Below are positions 53,962 through 59,400 of a stretch of 59,400 nt of DNA, in pieces (the first letter of the stretch is position 1; the number at the start of each line of letters is the position of its first letter). The DNA comes from Herbinix sp. (lineage in GTDB: Bacteria > Bacillota > Clostridia > Lachnospirales > Lachnospiraceae): positions 1-59,400 of the forward strand of contig JAQZBN010000022.1 of assembly GCA_029238935.1 (NCBI GenBank). Direction: 5' to 3'. The position numbers and the translations under genes are program-made. The notes beneath the pieces were generated by a model, which was not told the DNA's origin, did not search any database, and was given only the letters and a program-made list of their open reading frames with translations.

Positions 53962-55782
53962 ATGAAGCGACCTAATCTGCATTTTAATTTTATTAAATCA
54001 AATATAGCTAATCTTCTTTTGCTCGAATTAATTGTAAAAGGAACTTTCTTTGCTATCATTGTTCCGCTGTTTAACAATTTTGTTGAACTAGTAATGGATG
54101 TCTGGGGTCAGAGTTATATTACAGAAAAAAACTTCATCTCATTTCTTACTTATCCCCTGACCATTGTTTTACTAGCGGTGACCTTTCTTCTCATATCCCT
54201 ACTATTAACGTTTGAAGTGATTACTCTACTTCACTACTATCATGTATCAAGAGATAATAAAAGCAGCAATCTGCCTCTTAGTTTGTCCTATGGATTACAT
54301 AAAACAATCCGTAGCTTTCGATCAGGCCAATTACTGATACCTGCAAATGTATATTTAATATACATTTTCTCTAATACACCTCTGCTAGTATTTATTATCA
54401 TGCATCTTAATCTTCCCTTACCCTCCGCCAGCGAACCTCACTTAAAGTTTTTCCTCATTCTCCTCTTATTTCTACTGGCTTTATTTACGCTTAGTAGGAT
54501 ATTTCGGCTGCCGGAAAAATTATTTAGAGGAAAAAGATGTGATACTTTTAACGGGCCAAGTTTATCCGTGTCAAAAGAAAAAGGACGAATACTATCTACT
54601 TCCATAACCCTTATGAAAAGCAATCTTTTAATGGCAATCTATTTTTACCTGTTCTATTATGTAGTATTATTCATTTCGACTATTATTATTTTCTTTCTAT
54701 CCGATCGGTCCTTAATTTTTGTTGTATATCTTTCGGTATATTCAAAAATTAATTTTACAGTGGGGCTTATCATTAATATGCTTTCGTTGATTATCAATGT
54801 ATCGATTATTTCGAAGCAATATCACCGATACTGTCTTGCGGATCAGATTATATTTGATAGTGAAGAATCAACCTCTATAAATAAACCGGTTCGTATTACA
54901 ACCGGTTGGTATCGACATTTATTAGTAACCTTTATCATTGTATTTGTATCTTATACTGTATTAAATTTATATCAGATTATCAGAAATGATTCGTTTTATT
55001 TGGGAGAGGCAATTGCAGGTATTCAGGTTTTGTCACACCGAGGAAACTCCTCAGAAGCACCGGAGAATACGATACCAGCGCTGGAATATGCGATTGAAGC
55101 AATGGCTGATTATGCTGAAATTGATATTCGTCAGACCAAAGACGGCGTTATCATCTTATCCCATGATCCTAGTTTAAAGCGGACAGCAAGATTAAAAAAA
55201 TATGTTTACGACCTTACTTATGAGGAGTTAAAATCCATCGATGTCGGCTCCTGGTTTTCAAAAAAATTCAAAGGAACCACAATCCCGACCTTAGAAGAAG
55301 TCCTAGATTATTGTAAGGGCAGAATTAAACTAAACATTGAAATTAAGATCAGTGGTCATGAACAGGATTTGGAGGAAAAGCTGGTAGAATTAATTGATCA
55401 GTATGACTTTGAGCATCAATGTATCATCTCTTCTACCAATTATGATTCTTTAGTAAAGATTAAAAGCTTAAATGAAGAGTTAAGAACGGGTTATGTGCTA
55501 ACCGCTGTATATGGAAATTTCTATCACAAGGATTATATTGACTTGTTCAGCATTAAATCAAATTATGTAACAAAGAAAGTTGTAGAGCATGCCCATAGCA
55601 TCGGTAAGGATATTCAAGTATGGACTGTGAATTCAACCAAGGAGATAGAAAGATTAAAGTCCTTGGGAGTGGATGGTATTGTTACAGATAATCCGCTTCG
55701 TACCAGAGAGACCTTGTATAGTGATTCCACGAATCAAACCTTCTTTGAATTATTAAAAAGAATGATGAGAGCGTACCCATAA
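53962..55782 (+). CDS. Integral-membrane glycerophosphodiester phosphodiesterase
   Basis: A 606-residue protein. Residues ~1-345 carry about eight membrane helices, the membrane domain of Gram-positive membrane GDPDs. Residues ~353-595 are the GDPD TIM barrel: VLSHRGNSSEAPENTIPALE (catalytic His-Arg), AEIDIRQTKDG (metal ligands), ILSHDPSLKRT (second His), GRIKLNIEIK, and VWTVNSTKEIERLKSLGVDGIVTD at the end. It cleaves glycerophosphodiesters or lipid/teichoic-acid-derived groups at the outer face. RBS GGAG is 7 bp before the ATG. It is a single gene with its own terminator; the 297-bp divergent gap to the cation transporter gene shows no other feature. Confidence 0.92.
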   Translation: MKRPNLHFNFIKSNIANLLLLELIVKGTFFAIIVPLFNNFVELVMDVWGQSYITEKNFISFLTYPLTIVLLAVTFLLISLLLTFEVITLLHYYHVSRDNKSSNLPLSLSYGLHKTIRSFRSGQLLIPANVYLIYIFSNTPLLVFIIMHLNLPLPSASEPHLKFFLILLLFLLALFTLSRIFRLPEKLFRGKRCDTFNGPSLSVSKEKGRILSTSITLMKSNLLMAIYFYLFYYVVLFISTIIIFFLSDRSLIFVVYLSVYSKINFTVGLIINMLSLIINVSIISKQYHRYCLADQIIFDSEESTSINKPVRITTGWYRHLLVTFIIVFVSYTVLNLYQIIRNDSFYLGEAIAGIQVLSHRGNSSEAPENTIPALEYAIEAMADYAEIDIRQTKDGVIILSHDPSLKRTARLKKYVYDLTYEELKSIDVGSWFSKKFKGTTIPTLEEVLDYCKGRIKLNIEIKISGHEQDLEEKLVELIDQYDFEHQCIISSTNYDSLVKIKSLNEELRTGYVLTAVYGNFYHKDYIDLFSIKSNYVTKKVVEHAHSIGKDIQVWTVNSTKEIERLKSLGVDGIVTDNPLRTRETLYSDSTNQTFFELLKRMMRAYP

Positions 55783-55786
55783 ATAG

Positions 55787-55829
55787 ACCGGGAATAGAAT
55801 GTTATCCACGATGGCATCCTATTCCCGGT
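55787..55829 (+). terminator. Terminator of the GDPD gene
   Basis: An 11-bp stem (ACCGGGAATAG / CTATTCCCGGT), loop of 21 bases, followed by TATT. It lies 5 bp after the stop codon. Confidence 0.7.
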
Positions 55830-56014
55830 TATTCATCCACAAAACCCTGATATAAAATTGTATTGTGTTTCGTACTGCTTTTTCCTCGTTAATAATAAAA
55901 TAGGATCCCTTAAGTAAAATCAATGATAATTTACTTATCGTTTTACATAATAGTTCCTCTAAGAAGTTATTCCTTACCCAATGTGTTAAATTCTCTTAAT
56001 AAATTCCTTATCTT

Positions 56015-57184
56015 TTATAGAGCTAATCGATATATGGAATCAATATCTTCATTCTTTAAGGGAACAAAGGAACCGGCAGTACCGTTCTCACCCAGTCTCA
56101 TATTTTCAACCATGAACGGAATATCTTCTTCTCTTGCTCCTAATTCTCTAAAATTAATTGGAAGACCAATGGAAGTAAAGAATTCTTTTAACCTTTTAAT
56201 ACCTTCTTTTGCCGTCTCTTCCGGATTAGCATAATTCATATGGCATCCCCATAACCGAACCGCCAGTTGAGCAAAACGATTCATGTCATGATGCATTACA
56301 TAGGTCATCCATGCCGGGAAGATTACTGCAAGACCAGCTCCATGGGCAACATCATACAGAGCGGACAGCTCGTGTTCAATTCCATGGCTAGCCCAGTCTT
56401 GATCACGGCCTACACCAACGCTGTTATTATGAGCTACCATTCCTGCCCACATAATATTAGCTCTTGCTTCGTAATTATTGGGATCAGCCATAACTCTGGG
56501 TACTTCCTTAATCATCGTTAATAACACTGCTTCGCATAGCCGATCTGTAATTTCAACCTCTTTTGTATTTGTAAAATAGCGTTCAAATACATGAGCCATG
56601 ATATCCGCTGCTCCACAAGCTGTTTGATATGCTGGCAAGGATTGTGTTAGCTCCGGATTTAGGATAGAGAATACCGGACGTAATGCTTCTCCTCCAGCTC
56701 CTCTTTTCAACATTCCTTCTTCTTTTGTAATAACGGTATCTCCAGATCCTTCACTGCCAGCAGCCGCTATCGTTAGGACTGTACCTACCTTTAATGCCTC
56801 TATAACCGGTTTTCCTTCATAGAAATCCCAGAAGTCACCTTCATATTTCACACCTGCTGCAATCGCTTTTGCAGAGTCAATCGCACTACCTCCACCAACT
56901 GCAAGAATAAAATCAACGCCTTCTCTTCTGCATAAATCAATCCCCTGATATACCAAACCGCTTCTTGGATTTGGTAGTACTCCTCCAAGTTCTACATAGG
57001 TAATACCTTCCTGGTCAAGGGAGGCTTTCACACGGTCAATTAATCCGGAACGAACTGCTGAACCTCCACCGTAATGAATGAGAACTTTACTACCACCAAA
57101 GCGTTTCACATAATGACCGGCTTCTTTCTCCGTATTTTTGCCAAATACAAAATAAGTAGGACTATAAAACGTAAAATTATTCAT
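56015..57184 (-). CDS. Iron-containing alcohol dehydrogenase (butanol dehydrogenase-like)
   Basis: A 389-residue group III alcohol dehydrogenase. Residues ~1-180 hold the NAD(P)-binding half (FVFGKNTEKEAG, AVGGGSAIDSAKAIAAG). The metal-binding half has Asp and His in CGAADIMAHVFERYF and two His in HGIEHELSALYDVAHGAGLAV. It is closest in pattern to YqhD/BdhA-type enzymes that reduce aldehydes to alcohols with NAD(P)H. ATG 57184 has AGGAG 8 bp upstream; an in-frame TTG six codons earlier overlaps the RBS. It is a single gene. Confidence 0.9.
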   Translation of the reverse strand: MNNFTFYSPTYFVFGKNTEKEAGHYVKRFGGSKVLIHYGGGSAVRSGLIDRVKASLDQEGITYVELGGVLPNPRSGLVYQGIDLCRREGVDFILAVGGGSAIDSAKAIAAGVKYEGDFWDFYEGKPVIEALKVGTVLTIAAAGSEGSGDTVITKEEGMLKRGAGGEALRPVFSILNPELTQSLPAYQTACGAADIMAHVFERYFTNTKEVEITDRLCEAVLLTMIKEVPRVMADPNNYEARANIMWAGMVAHNNSVGVGRDQDWASHGIEHELSALYDVAHGAGLAVIFPAWMTYVMHHDMNRFAQLAVRLWGCHMNYANPEETAKEGIKRLKEFFTSIGLPINFRELGAREEDIPFMVENMRLGENGTAGSFVPLKNEDIDSIYRLAL

Positions 57185-57496
57185 ATCAACTGCTCCTCTC
57201 AAATATGTTCCGTTATTTCTAATAGTTACATGACTATATTATAAATAAAATTTCCTTCCCTTTCCATGGGTTATCCCATGATAATTTTGTATTTCTTTTC
57301 TTGATCTATTCGCAGTTATCGAATGTTTTTATGGAATAGGTGGCTGATTTTTGATTTTGTAGTAAATTCTCATCATAGTATGTACTACCCATCCGTTCGA
57401 TATGCTGTTTCTTTTTATTATGATTCCTGTTCACCCTTCGAATCCATACTATAAATTAGAACTTGATTAAAAACGTACGGAACAGCTTCGGTGCCC

Positions 57497-57525
57497 TTGA
57501 CATAAAATCCTGTAGCAGTTATATT
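57497..57525 (+). promoter_or_regulatory. Sigma-A promoter of the DUF4097-like/YbjQ operon
   Basis: TTGACA (57497-57502), 17-bp spacer, TATATT (57520-57525), 54 bp upstream of the lipoprotein start. The remaining part of the 395-bp gap from 57185 shows no gene. Confidence 0.75.
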
Positions 57526-57579
57526 ATGGAAAGAAAGCGTATCTAAAGGGAAATACAAAAATAAAAGGGGGTTTTTACT

Positions 57580-58614
57580 ATGCGAATGCTTTACAACAAA
57601 AAGCTTGTTTTATCTGTTACTGCAATCATATTTACTCTATTCCTGACTGGCTGTTCTACTAACTTTACAGTACACAACGGATTATTTCTAAAAAAAGAAG
57701 ATGCAAAATCATTCCAGGTTGATAAAGAAAGGATTGATCCCATCAGCAAAATTGATATCTCAACGAGAATGGCTGATGTAGAGTTCATTGAGGATGATGA
57801 TTATTATGTAGAAATTGATTTTCTCTATTGGAATGATACTCCGATCTATTCTATTGAAGACGGTGTCCTTACCTTTGATGACAGCAATGCTTTCCCAAAC
57901 TCGTATTCCATAAACTTTAATATTCACAATACGATCAAAATTTATCTTCCTAAGCAAAATGATTTTGATAAAATTTTAATCGAAAACTCCTCCGGGGATG
58001 TTAACCTTAGCTCCTTCCTCACTGATCAGTTAGATGTTTCTGTGTCCTATGGAGATTTAAAAATTGAAAACGCTTCTGCATTAGATGCTAGATTGAACCT
58101 CTCCTCCGGTAAGAGCGTAATGAAAGACTTCATAGCCGAATCACTTGACTACAGCAATTCCTATGGGAATGCGGACTTCGCAAATATTAATACCAACGAA
58201 TCACTTCTTTCCACTGCAATTACGGATCGAGCTATCGAGATAAATATGTCCAGCGGTACCTGTTCCATCAAAGGTATGAAAGCCAATAGCCTGGAATTAA
58301 CCAATTCATATGGAAATGTTACCTGTAGAGATATGATTGTAGAGGAGTTGGATGCTGATCTGAGCAGCGGTAATCTAAAGATATCAAAGTCAGAGATTGG
58401 TGAAGCGGATCTCAATAATAGCTATGGCAATATCACACTTTCCTTAATCGGAAAACCCGAAGATTATATGCTTGAATTAGATACATCCTATGGTTCTATC
58501 CGAGTAGACGGTAAAAAGTATGAAGAACATTTAAGCAGAGAGAATGACGGAACAAAATCGATTACTGCAGATCTTAGTAGTGGAGATATTACTATTAACT
58601 TTGAGGAAGAATAG
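57580..58614 (+). CDS. DUF4097-like beta-repeat lipoprotein
   Basis: A 344-residue lipoprotein; the signal peptide ends in LTGC (Cys25). From ~45 on it is a repetitive beta-strand protein of the DUF4097 (adhesin-like) type. Its striking feature is a strictly alternating repeat: SSGDVNLSSF, SYGDLKIENA, SSGKSVMKDF, SYGNADFANI, SSGTCSIKGM, SYGNVTCRDM, SSGNLKISKS, SYGNITLSLI, SYGSIRVDG, SSGDITINF, about every 18-22 residues, as in a beta-solenoid. DUF4097 proteins are often linked to envelope-stress systems, but their function is not settled. It is followed 56 bp later by the YbjQ-type gene in the same operon. Confidence 0.82.
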   Translation: MRMLYNKKLVLSVTAIIFTLFLTGCSTNFTVHNGLFLKKEDAKSFQVDKERIDPISKIDISTRMADVEFIEDDDYYVEIDFLYWNDTPIYSIEDGVLTFDDSNAFPNSYSINFNIHNTIKIYLPKQNDFDKILIENSSGDVNLSSFLTDQLDVSVSYGDLKIENASALDARLNLSSGKSVMKDFIAESLDYSNSYGNADFANINTNESLLSTAITDRAIEINMSSGTCSIKGMKANSLELTNSYGNVTCRDMIVEELDADLSSGNLKISKSEIGEADLNNSYGNITLSLIGKPEDYMLELDTSYGSIRVDGKKYEEHLSRENDGTKSITADLSSGDITINFEEE

Positions 58615-58670
58615 AAAGCATTTGTAGATAACTATCAAATTTTAACATAATTGAAAGGAGGAACATTATT

Positions 58671-58991
58671 ATGATTATTACAACCACACCAAACATTGAG
58701 GGTCGAGAAATCTATGACTATTTGGGTGTAGTCTTTGGAGAAGTCATCTCAGGCGTAGACTTTGTGAAGGATTTTGCTGCAGGTTTATCTAATTTTTTTG
58801 GCGGTCGGTCCTCTACCTATGAAGATGAACTAATTCAGGCAAGGGAAAATGCAATGCGAGAAATGGAGCAAAGAGCACGAAATATGGGTGCAGATGCAAT
58901 TGTAGGCGTCGATATCGATTATGAAGTACTCGGTAGTAACAACGGAATGTTGATGGTAACCGCTTCAGGTACCGCAGTTCGTTTCCATTAA
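58671..58991 (+). CDS. YbjQ/UPF0145-family protein
   Basis: A 106-residue cytosolic protein that fills the whole family length: [63 protein letters not shown]. The family forms pentameric rings. It was once called heavy-metal-binding, but no function is established. An AAAGGAGG sits 8 bp before the ATG. It is the second gene of an operon with the DUF4097-like lipoprotein. Confidence 0.92.
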   Translation: MIITTTPNIEGREIYDYLGVVFGEVISGVDFVKDFAAGLSNFFGGRSSTYEDELIQARENAMREMEQRARNMGADAIVGVDIDYEVLGSNNGMLMVTASGTAVRFH

Positions 58992-58993
58992 TG

Positions 58994-59043
58994 AAAAGCA
59001 TCTCAGAATTGAACTTAAGATCAATTCTGAGATGCTTTTTTAT
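58994..59043 (+). terminator. Terminator of the DUF4097-like/YbjQ operon
   Basis: A perfect 19-bp stem (arms 58994-59012 and 59021-59039, with GCATCTCAGAATTGA / TCAATTCTGAGATGC) and an 8-base loop, ending in a T-run. Confidence 0.92.
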
Positions 59044-59276
59044 CCTTTATAATACTTCTCAAGACCATTGAGAAAATAACAGATTACCACCCTTACATAT
59101 TATATAATATACACTTCAATACATTATTTTGATTTTCATTCTATCATCTTTGATTTTATTTTACTTCTATAATCATATAACAGATGACAATTTCTTAGAT
59201 TACATTAATTTCACTATGAAATAACTTTGAATAATACAATTTTATTTAGATGATACGAACTTTATCCATCTTCTAG

Positions 59277-59400
59277 ATAGTGTAAAATAAGTTGTGTAAA
59301 TAAAAAATAGAGAAGCTCCTAGGCTTATGGTAAAATAATTAACGACCAAGCCAATCAATCACCAAGATCAAAGGAGTTTCTCTATGACGAATGATAACAC
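59277..59400 (+). mobile_element. Left end of an insertion sequence (possibly IS256/Mutator family)
   Basis: The DNA changes character near 59277: AGTGTAAAATAAGTTGTGTAAATAA resembles the GTGTAAA-rich terminal repeats of IS256-family elements (first 20 bases AGTGTAAAATAAGTTGTGTA). It is followed by a leader and a transposase-like start codon at 59384. The other end lies outside the window, so family and borders are tentative. The preceding 59044-59276 is AT-rich without a gene. Confidence 0.45.
59384..59400 (+). CDS. Start of a probable transposase gene, truncated by window end
   Basis: ATG at 59384 (MTNDN...) follows AAAGGAG by 7 bp. Only five codons are visible, so the identification rests on the upstream IS-like end. 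The ribosome site (AGGAG) and start region pair with an upstream segment (59309-59320), which would hold translation down. Confidence 0.4.

Noticed and set aside
53841..54077. Minus-strand frame overlapping the GDPD start
   Set aside because: Antisense to the membrane domain and lacking any start signal.
1..59400. CRISPR array or phage region
   Set aside because: No regularly spaced repeats, cas genes, integrase or structural phage genes were seen.

Overview
The window is AT-rich chromosomal DNA from a low-GC Gram-positive anaerobe. Codon use, Gram-positive lipoprotein signals, many ABC sugar importers without their own ATPases, tandem GH65 phosphorylases and a class-I c-di-GMP riboswitch point to a plant- or glycan-fermenting member of the Lachnospiraceae (Clostridium phytofermentans-like). 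The genus is an inference. Almost everything here concerns finding, importing and cutting complex carbohydrates.

Region 1 (1-24978, minus strand) is one long cluster. It starts with two solute-binding proteins and continues with a permease pair, a secreted NHL/TPR protein, a YIP1-family membrane protein, a large membrane-anchored DUF5696-type protein and a second permease pair. Seven enzyme genes follow: a membrane-anchored GH36-like protein, its cytosolic paralogue, a classical GH36 alpha-galactosidase, a GH95-like enzyme, an SGNH hydrolase and a GH110-type alpha-1,3-galactosidase that runs off the left edge. The logic is import of alpha-galactose/fucose-decorated oligosaccharides followed by trimming inside the cell. 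A divergent AraC regulator (25788-26612) is the likely controller. The double importer with its three non-ABC membrane partners is the best candidate for an under-described system.

Region 2 (26.7-29.8 kb, plus strand) is a sigma-A promoter, a c-di-GMP-I riboswitch with a terminator, a KAS III homologue that keeps the catalytic Cys but seems to lack the His and Asn, and a six-helix methyl-accepting chemotaxis protein. Region 3 (29.8-34.4 kb, minus) is a GH38 - GH76 - RpiR operon for alpha-mannosides. Region 4 (34.7-39 kb) holds an ABC-F ATPase, a secreted double-LamG/Big_2 protein and a tRNA-Gln(CTG).

Region 5 (39.4-51.8 kb) is a second sugar regulon: SBP, two permeases, two GH65 phosphorylases, beta-phosphoglucomutase, a membrane-anchored beta-helix glycosidase and an anchored CBM32 protein. 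A LacI regulator lies in the middle on the opposite strand. Three near-identical 14-bp palindromes, one abutting a consensus promoter, are very probably its operators.

Region 6 (51.8-59.4 kb) is more general: a C-terminally shortened amidohydrolase, a cation diffusion facilitator, a membrane GDPD phosphodiesterase, an iron alcohol dehydrogenase, a DUF4097-like lipoprotein with alternating SSG/SYG repeats, a YbjQ-family protein, and finally the left end of an insertion sequence whose transposase ribosome-binding site lies in a hairpin.
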